Below, piece by piece: positions 56,299 to 64,000 of a stretch of 64,000 bases of DNA. Made by a program: the position numbers and the translations under genes. The notes under the pieces were generated by a model, which saw only the letters and a list, made by a program, of their open reading frames with translations, ran no database searches and had not been told where the DNA came from. The DNA comes from Conexibacter sp. CPCC 205762 (GTDB lineage Bacteria; Actinomycetota; Thermoleophilia; Solirubrobacterales; Solirubrobacteraceae), in assembly GCF_030646155.1 (NCBI RefSeq), contig NZ_JAUTDN010000008.1, positions 62,001 through 126,000 of the forward strand. The letters run 5' to 3'. Each line of letters starts with the position of its first letter. The first letter of the stretch is position 1.

Positions 56299-57456
56299 CT
56301 ACCCCGGCGGGCGCAGCGCGTCGCTGATCAGCTCGAGCGAGACGAGCCCGGCCAGCCTGCCGTCGTCCTCGACGACCACGAGCGGGCGGTTGCGGTCGGC
56401 GACGACGAGCGAGAGCGCGTCCCGCAGCGAGGTCGAGCGGCCGCCGATCGCGGCGAGCGGGTCGGCGTCGTCGGCGGAGACCGGCTGGCCGTTGAGCCGC
56501 GCGACCGGCAGCCGGCCGAGCGGCTTCTCGCCGCCGTCGAGCACGACGACCTCCTCGACGCCGTGGTCGGCGGCGCGGCGGCGCGCCTCCTCGGCCGGGT
56601 CGCCGACCTTCACGACGACGCCGTCGGTCAGCTCGATGTCGCCGAGATGGCTGAGCGTCAGCCGCTTGAGGCCGCGGTCGGCGCCGACGAACTTGGCGAC
56701 GAACTCGTCGGCCGGCGCGGCCAACAGCTCGTCCGGCGTGGCGTATTGCGCCAGCCTGCCGCCCTCGCGCATGATCGCGATCCGGTCGCCCATCTTGATC
56801 GCCTCGTCGATGTCGTGGGTGACGAAGACGATCGTCTTGCGGATCTCCCGCTGCAGCCGCAGGAACTCGTCCTGCAGCCGCTCGCGGTTGATCGGGTCGA
56901 TCGCGCCGAACGGCTCGTCCATCAGCATCAGCGGCGGGTCTGCGGCGAGCGCGCGGGCGACGCCGACGCGCTGGCGCTGCCCGCCGGACAGCTGCGACGG
57001 GTAGCGCGCGCCCATCTCGGCCGGCAGCCCGACCAGCTCCAGCAGCTCGGTCACGCGCGCGGCGATGCGGCGCTTGTCCCAGCCGAGCAGCTTCGGCACC
57101 GTCGCGATGTTCTGCGCGATCGTCTGGTGCGGGAAGAGGCCGATCTGCTGGATCACGTAGCCGATCTCGCGCCGCAGCTCGGCGGGCTTGCGGTCGTTGA
57201 CGGAGCGGCCGTCGAGCAGGATCTCGCCGGAGCTGAGGTCGATCATGCGGTTGACGAGCCGCATCGCGGTCGTCTTGCCGCAGCCGGACGGCCCGACGAG
57301 CACGCAGATCTCGCCGGCCGGGACCTCGAAGGAGAGGTCCTCGATCGCTGCGCCGTCGGCACCGGGATAGCGCTTGCCGACATGCCGGAATTCCAGCGGG
57401 GCCGCGCTTGGGTAGGCCGTAGGCCCCTCGGTCTGGGCGGTGTTCTCGCTGTTCAC
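56299..57456 (-). CDS. Osmoprotectant ABC transporter ATPase with CBS domains
   Basis: GTG 57456 (GGGAG upstream) gives 385 residues. The ATPase part has Walker A (GPSGCGKTT), Q-loop (YVIQQIGLFPH), signature (LSGGQRQR), Walker B (LMLMDEPFGAID) and H-loop (VTHDIDEA). QQIGLFPH and the C-terminal CBS pair (RRAADHGVEEVVVLDGGEKP; LRDALSLVVADRNRPLVVVE) mark the OpuCA/ProV type, in which CBS domains gate transport by ionic strength. It is first of the four-gene operon. Confidence 0.93.
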   Translation of the reverse strand: MNSENTAQTEGPTAYPSAAPLEFRHVGKRYPGADGAAIEDLSFEVPAGEICVLVGPSGCGKTTAMRLVNRMIDLSSGEILLDGRSVNDRKPAELRREIGYVIQQIGLFPHQTIAQNIATVPKLLGWDKRRIAARVTELLELVGLPAEMGARYPSQLSGGQRQRVGVARALAADPPLMLMDEPFGAIDPINRERLQDEFLRLQREIRKTIVFVTHDIDEAIKMGDRIAIMREGGRLAQYATPDELLAAPADEFVAKFVGADRGLKRLTLSHLGDIELTDGVVVKVGDPAEEARRRAADHGVEEVVVLDGGEKPLGRLPVARLNGQPVSADDADPLAAIGGRSTSLRDALSLVVADRNRPLVVVEDDGRLAGLVSLELISDALRPPG

Positions 57457-57515
57457 AGAGCAGGCTCCCTGTGGGAGGGAACGACCCAGTCTAGCCTTCG
57501 CCCGGACGCCACGAC

Positions 57516-57550
57516 GCAAACGAGCGTTGGCGCGCCAGCGGTCGTTTTGC
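57516..57550. promoter_or_regulatory. Imperfect palindrome between divergent osmoprotectant and protease genes
   Basis: Arms of about 17-18 bp, from GCAAACGAGCG to GGTCGTTTTGC, meet at a GCGCGC centre, with a few mismatches and one gap. It stands in the 190-base gap between two divergent genes, so it could be an operator for either; a hairpin role is also possible. Confidence 0.4.
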
Positions 57551-57646
57551 TGACGAGATGTGTTGGAATCGCTCAAGCGCATCGTCGTCGTGCCGATCAC
57601 GCGTAGAGCGCCTCCGTCAGCCCGTGCCGTCCGAGGAACACACCCC

Positions 57647-60600
57647 GTGAACCGATCCCGTCGCCGTCCACGCCGACCCCTGCCGGTCGCGCCGCTGCTG
57701 GCCGCGACGGCGGCCGCGCTCGCTCCGGCGGCGCTGACGACGGGGATCGCGCAGGCCGCCGGCAGCGGTCAGCAGCAGACCGGGCAGGCGCCCTACGACG
57801 TGCGCGCGGCGCTGCCGCAGAACGATCCGGCCGCGCCTGGCGCGGCGGCGACCGCGCTGACGCGCCAGCTCGGCCCGCAGGCGGTCGTGACGCTCGACCC
57901 GGCGACCGGCACCCCGCGCCAGGTCGGCCGCACCGACGGCGCGCTGACCGGCCGCAGCGGCGCCGCCCCGGCGACGATCGCGCTCGACTGGGTGCGCGCC
58001 CACGAGCGCCTCTTCGGCCTCGGCGACGCCGAGCTGGCCGCGCTCTCGGCGCCGGCCGCGACGACGACGCCCTCCGGAATCCGCGTGCTCAGCTGGACCC
58101 AGACCTACCGCGGCCTGCCGGTGCTCGGCGCCGGCCTGCGCGCCGCCGTCGCCGCCGACGGGCGGCTGCTGACGGTCGGCGGCGCGCCGCTGGCCGACGC
58201 CTCCGTGCCGACCACGACGCCGGCGGTCGCGAAGCCGGGCGCGATCGCCCGCGCCCGCTCCAGCGCCGGCGCGGACGCCGGCGGCAGCGCCAGGCTCGTG
58301 ATCTTCGCCGGCGACGACGGCGCGCGGCTGGCCTGGAGCGTGCGCGTCGACGCCGACAGCACGCACCGCTACCGCTACGTCGTCGACGCGACCGACGGCG
58401 CCGTGCTCAAGCGCGACAACCTCGTCCGCTTCGCCGACGCGACGGGCAGCGCGACGAGCGTCTGGGACTACGCGCCGAGCGACGACAACGCGCCCAACCC
58501 GCGCTACGTCGTGCCGGCGGAGCCCGATCCCGGCGATCCGGACGCGCCGCCCGCCGCGATCGCCCCGTGGGCGCCGCAGCAGCGCAGCTTCGGTGCCGGC
58601 TGGATCAGCTCGATCGACGGCTCGAGACTGCAGGGCGAGAACGCGCACGTCTTCTCCGACGTCGACGACGACGACCGCGACGACGCGCTGGAGGAGGTCG
58701 CCGCCAACAGACTCGACGGCGACGGCCTGCCGGTGTGGGACTACCCGATGGCGCCGGTGGCGCCGTTCGGCGGCAGCTTCCCGCTCTGCGAGGCGACCTA
58801 CCCGTGCACCTGGCGCGCGCTCACCGAGCAGGTGCCGGCGGCGAGCTGGAGACGCAACCGCGAGCAGAACGCGACGCAGGTCTTCTGGTTCCTCAACAGC
58901 TACAAGGAGTGGCTGCAGACGCCGCCGATCGGCTTCGGCGCCAGCAGCGACGAGAACTTCTCCGGCGCCGACCCGGTGATCGGCCAGACCAACGACGGCG
59001 CCGACCAGAGCATCGCGGTCAGATTCGGCAACGGCAGAACGGGGGTGATCGACCACCACCCGGACGTCAACCATCTCAACAACGCGAACATGTACACGCC
59101 GCCCAACGGCCAGTCGCCGACGATGCAGATGTACCTCTTCTACGGCGGCGGGATCGCCCCCGACGCCAACGGCGGCGACGACGCCTCGATCGTCTTCCAC
59201 GAGTACACGCACGGCCTCTCCAGCCGCCTCGTGACCGACGGCGACGGCTACCAGGCGCTCAACGCGCCGCAGTCCGGCGCGATGGGCGAGGCGTGGAGCG
59301 ACTGGTACGCGATGGACTTCCTGACCGCGAGCGGGGCGCAGAAGGACGATCCGGCCGTCGACGGCGAGGTGCTGCTGGCCAGCTACATCAGCGGCGGTCA
59401 GACGAGATCGCTGCGCGAGGAGGCGATGGACTGCCCGGTCGACGCGACCGCGAGCAGATCGGACGCCTGCGGCGACGGCGGCTACACCTACGCCGACTAC
59501 GGCAGAGTGATCGGCAGCTTCGGCCCCGAGGTCCACGCCGACGGCGAGATCTGGGGTCAGACGCTGTGGGACCTGCGGACCGCGCTCGGCGCGACCTACG
59601 CCCGCCAGCTGATCACCGACGCGATGCGGATCTCGCCGCCGGAGCCGTCGTTCCTCGACATGCGCGACGCGATCCTGCTCGCCGACCGCGCCGCCGGCGG
59701 CAGCGGCCACGACCAGATCTGGCAGGTCTTCGCCGATCGCGGGATGGGCTACTTCGCGACGACCGAGGGCGCCTGGGACCCGGCGCCGACGGCCGACTTC
59801 CACCTCCCGCCGGCCGACGAGGGCGCCGCCGTGACGACCGTCAGCGGCACCGTCACCGACGCCGACAGCGGCCAGCCGGTCGCGGGCGTGGTCGTCTCGC
59901 TGCCGGGCCAGACCAACCGCAGCGACGACACCGACGCCAACGGCCACTACGAGATCCCCAACGCGCTCGACGGCTTCAGCTACCCGCGGATCGTCGCCAC
60001 CCGCAACGGCTACGACGACGCGACCGGCCCGCCGGTCGACCTCGCCGGCGGCGCCGTCAGCGGCGTCAACCTGCAGGTGCGGCGCAACTGGGCGCTCTAC
60101 TCGGGCGGCACGACGGTCGACTTGGCGCAGCTGACCGGACCGGACCTGACCGCGCTCAACTGCGGGCCGGAGTACGCGATCGACGGCACGCGCGCCAACG
60201 GCTGGGGCTCCTACATCCCCAGCTACGACGGCTCCGCGCACGCCGGCTTCGGCTTCCCCGTCGTCGCCAGAGGGCCGCGCAGACTGGTGCTGAGACTGCC
60301 GGCGACGATCGACGTGACGAGCTTCGCGATCGATCCGGGCGCCGTCTGCGGCGACGACGACAGCTCCTCGCTCGGCAGCTTCCAGATCGAGACCTCGGTC
60401 GACGGCAGCGCTTGGAAGACGGCCGCCAGCCAGACGTTCGGCCGCGCCAACAACCACAGACGCAACAGCGTCCCGGTCAGCGCCAACGCGGCCTCCGGCG
60501 TCAGATTCGTGCGGCTGACGATGCTCAGCCCGCAGGGCGGCTCGGGCGGCTCCTCCAGCTACTTCATGGACATGGCCGAGTTCGCGCTCTACGGCACGCC

Positions 60601-61162
60601 GGTGAGAGCCGTCGACCCGCCCGATCCGCCGGACCCGCCGGACCCGGGCGACCAGGATCCCCCCGGCGGCGGTGGCGGCCAGCAGCCGCCGCCGGTCAAG
60701 CAGCCCGATCCGCCCCTGGTGACGAGAGATCCGCCGCAGACGAACCCGACGCCGACCCCGGGCGGCGACCCGAACGCCGACGCGCTGCGGCTGACGAACG
60801 CGCAGATCGTGCTGCCGAAGCGGCGCTCGCTCGCGACGCTGCTGAGCCGCAAGGGCGTGCCGCTGCGCCTGCGCGCCAGCCGCCGCGTGAAGGTGACCGC
60901 GACCGTGACGCTGCCGGCCGCGACCGCGCGCAAGCTGAGACTGACGAGACAGCGCACGGGCACGGTCGCGATCGCGCGCCTCTCCAACGCCGCGCTCGCC
61001 GCCAACCGGGCGACGGTCTTCTACGTCAAGCTGCCGCGCAACACGGCCGCCTGGATCACGCACGCGAAGCTGAAGACGCTGACGTTCGGCGTCGCGATCC
61101 TCGCGACCGACAACGCCGGCAAGATCACCAGCAGAATCCTCAGAGCGACCGCGAAGCGCTGA
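57647..61162 (+). CDS. Secreted M36 (fungalysin) metalloprotease with accessory domains
   Basis: GTG 57647 follows GAGGA. The 1171-residue protein has a basic n-region signal peptide, an FTP-type propeptide (ALDWVRAHERLFGLGD, SWTQTYRGLPVLGAGLRA), and the M36 catalytic domain with zinc motif HEYTHGLSSR (H518, E519, H522) and third ligand E548 in GEAWSDW. Then follow a carboxypeptidase-regulatory-like beta domain (VSGTVTDADSGQPVAGVVVS), a discoidin-like domain (~residues 815-985), a Pro/Gly linker and a basic C-terminal module. It is an outside-acting endopeptidase activated by propeptide removal. Confidence 0.93.
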   Translation: MNRSRRRPRRPLPVAPLLAATAAALAPAALTTGIAQAAGSGQQQTGQAPYDVRAALPQNDPAAPGAAATALTRQLGPQAVVTLDPATGTPRQVGRTDGALTGRSGAAPATIALDWVRAHERLFGLGDAELAALSAPAATTTPSGIRVLSWTQTYRGLPVLGAGLRAAVAADGRLLTVGGAPLADASVPTTTPAVAKPGAIARARSSAGADAGGSARLVIFAGDDGARLAWSVRVDADSTHRYRYVVDATDGAVLKRDNLVRFADATGSATSVWDYAPSDDNAPNPRYVVPAEPDPGDPDAPPAAIAPWAPQQRSFGAGWISSIDGSRLQGENAHVFSDVDDDDRDDALEEVAANRLDGDGLPVWDYPMAPVAPFGGSFPLCEATYPCTWRALTEQVPAASWRRNREQNATQVFWFLNSYKEWLQTPPIGFGASSDENFSGADPVIGQTNDGADQSIAVRFGNGRTGVIDHHPDVNHLNNANMYTPPNGQSPTMQMYLFYGGGIAPDANGGDDASIVFHEYTHGLSSRLVTDGDGYQALNAPQSGAMGEAWSDWYAMDFLTASGAQKDDPAVDGEVLLASYISGGQTRSLREEAMDCPVDATASRSDACGDGGYTYADYGRVIGSFGPEVHADGEIWGQTLWDLRTALGATYARQLITDAMRISPPEPSFLDMRDAILLADRAAGGSGHDQIWQVFADRGMGYFATTEGAWDPAPTADFHLPPADEGAAVTTVSGTVTDADSGQPVAGVVVSLPGQTNRSDDTDANGHYEIPNALDGFSYPRIVATRNGYDDATGPPVDLAGGAVSGVNLQVRRNWALYSGGTTVDLAQLTGPDLTALNCGPEYAIDGTRANGWGSYIPSYDGSAHAGFGFPVVARGPRRLVLRLPATIDVTSFAIDPGAVCGDDDSSSLGSFQIETSVDGSAWKTAASQTFGRANNHRRNSVPVSANAASGVRFVRLTMLSPQGGSGGSSSYFMDMAEFALYGTPVRAVDPPDPPDPPDPGDQDPPGGGGGQQPPPVKQPDPPLVTRDPPQTNPTPTPGGDPNADALRLTNAQIVLPKRRSLATLLSRKGVPLRLRASRRVKVTATVTLPAATARKLRLTRQRTGTVAIARLSNAALAANRATVFYVKLPRNTAAWITHAKLKTLTFGVAILATDNAGKITSRILRATAKR

Positions 61163-61181
61163 GCGGCGAGGGGCGCCGCCC

Positions 61182-61865
61182 TCAGTCGTGCGCGATCGTG
61201 ACGTGCTCTATGACGACCGGGTCGATCGGCGGCGCGCCCTGCGGGTCGCCGTTCTGGACCGGCCGGCTGTCGATCGCGTCGATCACGCCGAGGCCCGCCG
61301 TGACGGTGCCGAGCACCGCGTACTGCGCCGGCAGCTGGGCGTCGGCGCCGGTCACGACGAAGAACTGGCTGCCGGAGGTGCCGGCCGGCTCGGCCGCCGT
61401 CTTCGCCATCGCGACGACGCCGTGGGTGTATCTCATCCCTCTCGGCGGCGCCTCGTCGATCGTGTAGCCGGGGCCGCCGGGACCCTGGTTGGTCGGGTCG
61501 CCGCCCTGGATCACGAACCCTCTTGCGATCCGGTAGAAGGCGAGGCCGTCGTAGAAGCCGGAGCGCGCCAGCTGCGCGAACGAGCCGGTCGTACGCGGCT
61601 GGCGGGCGGCGTCGAGCGTGATCTCGAACGTGCCGCAGTTGGTCACGACCGTCGCCGTCCATCTCAGCTGGCCGGACAGCATCGCCGTCGATCTGCGCCG
61701 CGCCGGGACCGAGCGCGGCTCCGGCGCCGGCACTCTGCGGCAGACGGCCGCGGTCGTCTCCTGCGTCTGCGCGCCGCCCGATCCGCAGCCTGCCAGAAGC
61801 GCCGCCAGCGCCGCCGCGGAGGCGGCTGCGAGCACGGTCGTGGAGGTCGGGAAGGGCGATCGCAC
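61182..61865 (-). CDS. Cyclophilin-type peptidyl-prolyl isomerase lipoprotein
   Basis: From GTG 61865 (TTG 61874 also possible) the ~227-residue protein has a signal with lipobox (LLAGC-GSG) and a cyclophilin domain (TNCGTFEITLD, FYRIARGFVIQGGDP with the catalytic Arg, PAGTSGSQFFVV, YAVLGTVTAGLGVIDAI). It would speed proline isomerisation in exported proteins at the outer membrane-facing surface, apt beside the large secreted protease. The His and Trp of the classical pocket were not all traceable. It is divergent from the HAD gene. Confidence 0.92.
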   Translation of the reverse strand: MRSPFPTSTTVLAAASAAALAALLAGCGSGGAQTQETTAAVCRRVPAPEPRSVPARRRSTAMLSGQLRWTATVVTNCGTFEITLDAARQPRTTGSFAQLARSGFYDGLAFYRIARGFVIQGGDPTNQGPGGPGYTIDEAPPRGMRYTHGVVAMAKTAAEPAGTSGSQFFVVTGADAQLPAQYAVLGTVTAGLGVIDAIDSRPVQNGDPQGAPPIDPVVIEHVTIAHD

Positions 61866-61879
61866 GCCGGGCAAGGATA

Positions 61880-62806
61880 ATGCGTGGTCGCGTGCCCCAG
61901 ACCGTGCCGACCATCACCCCGCTCGTGCGGGCCTACGACCACCTGCTGCTCGACCTCGACGGCTGTCTCTGGGTCGGTGGCACGCCCACGCGCGACGCCC
62001 CGCTCGCGCTGCAGACGCTGCGCGAGGCGGGCAAGCGCGTCGCGTTCGTCACCAACGACACCCGCTCCAGCGCCGAGGAGTACGTCCGCAAGCTGTGGTC
62101 GCTCGGCTTCCGCGCCTCGCTGGAGGAGGTCGTGACGGTCGGCGGCGCGCTCCAGCACCATCTCTCCGAGCGCCACGGCATGCGCCGCGCGAGCGCCTAC
62201 GTCGTCGGCACGCCGGCGATCGTCAGACACGTCTCCGACGCCGGCCTGCGCGTCGTCAACGGGATGGCGGAGGCGCCGCACGCGGAGGTCGTCGTCGCCG
62301 CCGGCCACGACCGGCTCGTGTTCGAGGAGCTGAAGGTCGCGACGCAGGCGCTGCTGGCCGGCGCCGACTTCATAGCGGCCGGTCGCGACCGCACCTTCCC
62401 GATGCCGGACGGCATGTGGCCTGGGACGGGCGCGCTCGTCGCCGCGCTGGAGTACGCCTCCGGCCGCCGCGCGACGACCGTCGGCAAGCCCGAGCCGGAG
62501 ATATTCGCGACCGCGCTCGACCGCCTCGGCGCCGGCAGAGCGCTCGTCGTCGGCGACCGCCTCGACGTCGACCTCGCCGGCGCCCACGCCGCCGGGCTCG
62601 ACGGCGCGATCGTGCTGAGCGGCGCGACCAGCCGCGCGGAGGCGGAGACGGCCGGCGCCGACGGCGGCCCGCGCCCGGTCGCGATCGCCGCCGACCTGGC
62701 CGAGCTGGTGCTCGGCGAGGCGCCGCCGCTGGCGCCGCTGCCGCCCGCCGCCCCGCCGCAGCCGCCGGACCTGCCGCCGGCCGGCTACGGCCGCGCGGCC
62801 GGCTGA
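61880..62806 (+). CDS. HAD-superfamily (NagD/IIA-type) phosphatase
   Basis: The 308-residue protein has the HAD motifs: nucleophile in LLLDLDGCLWVGG, motif II Thr in FVTNDTRSS, and motif IV in VVGDRLDVDLAGAHAAGL, with a Lys in TTVGKPEPE. The large C2-type cap between motifs is the NagD/phosphoglycolate phosphatase type. The substrate may be a sugar or glycerol phosphate. The last ~30 residues are Pro-rich with no fold. The start (ATG 61880) is divergent from the cyclophilin gene by only 14 bases. Confidence 0.88.
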   Translation: MRGRVPQTVPTITPLVRAYDHLLLDLDGCLWVGGTPTRDAPLALQTLREAGKRVAFVTNDTRSSAEEYVRKLWSLGFRASLEEVVTVGGALQHHLSERHGMRRASAYVVGTPAIVRHVSDAGLRVVNGMAEAPHAEVVVAAGHDRLVFEELKVATQALLAGADFIAAGRDRTFPMPDGMWPGTGALVAALEYASGRRATTVGKPEPEIFATALDRLGAGRALVVGDRLDVDLAGAHAAGLDGAIVLSGATSRAEAETAGADGGPRPVAIAADLAELVLGEAPPLAPLPPAAPPQPPDLPPAGYGRAAG

Positions 62807-62867
62807 GCGCGGCATGCGCCGCATCAGTGCCGTGCCCGTCGGAGCGGCCGGCTAGATTTCCCTGCTC

Positions 62868-63737
62868 ATGGATCGAGACGTCGTCCTGATCGTCAACCCG
62901 TCGGCCGGTGGCGGCCGCGTGCAGCGGCTGCTCCCGGGCGTCGAGAGATGGCTGCGCGTGCACGGCGTCGCCTACCGCGTGCAGCGCACGCGCGACATCG
63001 AGCACGCGCGCGAGCTGGCCCGCGCCGCCGGCGCCGCCGGCGAGGTCGCGGCGGCCTTCGGCGGCGATGGGATGGTCGGCGCCGTCGCGGGCGCGCTCGC
63101 CGGCAGCGACGGCCTGCTGGCGGTGCTGCCGGGCGGCCGCGGCAACGACTTCGCCCGCGCCGCCGGGATCCCGCGCTCGCCGGTCGCCGCCTGCTCCGCC
63201 TTCGAGAGCGGCCGCGAGCGGGCGATCGACCTCGGCGAGGTCGACGGCCGCCGCTTCGTCGGGATCGCCTCCTGCGGCTTCGACTCCGACGCCAACCGGA
63301 TCGCCAACGCGACCCGCATCCCTGGCGCCGCCTCCTACGCCTGGGGCGCGCTGCGGGCGCTGGCGGCGTGGAAGCCGGCGACCTTCGAGCTGACGATCGA
63401 CGGCGAGGTGCGCTCCTTCAAGGGCTACACGACCGCGGTCGCCAACAGCTCCGTCTACGGTGGAGGGATGTACGTCGCGCCCGCCGCCCAGCTCGACGAC
63501 GGCCTCTTCGACGTCGTCACCGTCTCCGGCGTCTCGAAGCTGCGCTTCGCGACGCAGCTGCCGAGCGTCTTCAGAGGCGGCCACGTGCGCAACCCCGAGG
63601 TCGACGTGCGCCGCGGGGCCGAGGTCAAGATCGTCGCCGACCGTCCCTTCACGCTGTACGCCGACGGCGATCCGATCGCCGCGCTGCCCGCGACCGTCCG
63701 GGTGCTGCCGGGCGCGGTTCGCATGCTCGTCCCGTGA
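62868..63737 (+). CDS. Diacylglycerol/lipid kinase (DAGKc family)
   Basis: The 289-residue protein has the DAGK catalytic features: VLIVNPSAGGGRVQRLLP, FGGDGMVGAVAG (nucleotide loop), LPGGRGNDFARAAGIP, and the C-terminal beta domain (SFKGYTTAVANSSVYGGGMY, ALPATVRVLPGA). It phosphorylates diacylglycerol or a related lipid or sphingoid base at the membrane, recycling lipid from cell-envelope synthesis. It shares one base with murT, so a link to envelope growth is likely. Confidence 0.92.
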   Translation: MDRDVVLIVNPSAGGGRVQRLLPGVERWLRVHGVAYRVQRTRDIEHARELARAAGAAGEVAAAFGGDGMVGAVAGALAGSDGLLAVLPGGRGNDFARAAGIPRSPVAACSAFESGRERAIDLGEVDGRRFVGIASCGFDSDANRIANATRIPGAASYAWGALRALAAWKPATFELTIDGEVRSFKGYTTAVANSSVYGGGMYVAPAAQLDDGLFDVVTVSGVSKLRFATQLPSVFRGGHVRNPEVDVRRGAEVKIVADRPFTLYADGDPIAALPATVRVLPGAVRMLVP

Positions 63738-64000
63738 TGGCGGGGCGGATGCTGGGAGCGAAGCTGGCGCTGGCCCGCACCGCGGGCGCGCTCGCCCGTC
63801 GCTCGGGCCGCGGCGGCGGCACCTCGCTGCCGGGCAAGGTGCTGATGAAGCTGGAGCCGCACGCGATCGGCGCGCTCTCCGCCCGCCTGCCGCAGGGCTC
63901 GGTCGCGATCTCGGCGACCAACGGCAAGACGACGACCGCCGCGATGGTCGCGGCGATCCTCGAGCGCAGGGGAACCCGCCTGGTCCACAACAAGGCCGGC
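63737..64000 (+). CDS. murT: MurT, lipid II isoglutaminyl synthase subunit (3' truncated)
   Basis: ATG 63737 overlaps the kinase stop (TGATG). The 88 residues in the window show the MurT-type lead (MLGAKLALARTAGALARRSG, LPGKVLMKLEPHAIGAL) and the Mur-ligase P-loop AISATNGKTTTAAMVA. With GatD it amidates the D-Glu of lipid II, as in other Gram-positive bacteria. The gene runs off the right edge; gatD would be expected next. Confidence 0.88.
   Translation, partial: MAGRMLGAKLALARTAGALARRSGRGGGTSLPGKVLMKLEPHAIGALSARLPQGSVAISATNGKTTTAAMVAAILERRGTRLVHNKAG

Noticed and set aside
57617-61063. 1148-codon open frame on the minus strand opposite the M36 protease
   Set aside because: It is a shadow: Arg/Ala/Val-rich low-complexity translation with no domain, antisense to a gene with clear catalytic motifs. 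GC-rich DNA has few stop codons in such frames.

Overview
The window is dense, high-GC DNA (well above 70% by eye) with bacterial gene spacing, many GTG starts, frequent ATGA/GTGA gene overlaps and lipobox-bearing exported proteins. The gene set fits an actinobacterium, most likely of the Thermoleophilia/Solirubrobacterales type: dapL beside a dapF-like gene, a miaA-dapF-dapL-hflX-dut run, MurT, many chemoreceptors, a KTSC protein, a DUF2277 protein, and secreted proteins ending in a basic beta-rich module. The taxonomic call is inference. No tRNA, rRNA, CRISPR array or prophage was seen, and no stretch over 300 bases lacks a gene.

Layout. 0-2 kb: the two ATPases of an oligopeptide ABC importer. 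2-6.3 kb: a lipoprotein, two tandem secreted glycoside hydrolases, then a TauE/SafE-type transporter split into two half-size genes. 6.3-17 kb: PEP carboxylase, two chemoreceptors, small unknown genes, an ECF-like sigma factor, an AbrB-type membrane protein and an aldo/keto reductase. 17-25 kb: peptidase T, a Cys-rich mini-protein, a lower-GC TIR-like gene, a deazaflavin-type oxidoreductase, a VOC protein, a KTSC protein, a frameshifted LigD-type polymerase, a sigma/putative anti-sigma pair facing a repeat lipoprotein, and a 162-bp inverted-repeat element between two convergent genes. 25-28.8 kb: a receiver / PAS kinase / LuxR regulator cluster and a secreted protein. 28.8-33.1 kb: two tandem chemoreceptors. 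33.3-37 kb: a complete sulfonate uptake and desulfonation operon. 37-44.7 kb: a voltage-sensor-like protein without a visible pore filter, single enzymes, a secreted NHL-type propeller, a Phd/VapC toxin-antitoxin pair and a FIST protein. 44.8-49.7 kb: miaA, dapF-like, dapL, hflX and dut, tightly coupled. 49.7-57.5 kb: secreted proteins, including an esterase-like protein with a collagen-like stretch, and a four-gene osmoprotectant ABC importer. 57.6-64 kb: an M36 metalloprotease, a cyclophilin lipoprotein, a HAD phosphatase, a lipid kinase and the start of murT.

The points most worth following up: the DapF-like protein keeps the substrate scaffold but lacks both catalytic cysteines while sitting next to dapL; the rare Arg codon AGA is concentrated in exported proteins and in the outside domains of chemoreceptors; the 162-bp element ends exactly at the stop codons of both neighbours; an orphan TIR-like gene has atypical base composition; and a basic C-terminal module recurs in unrelated secreted proteins.
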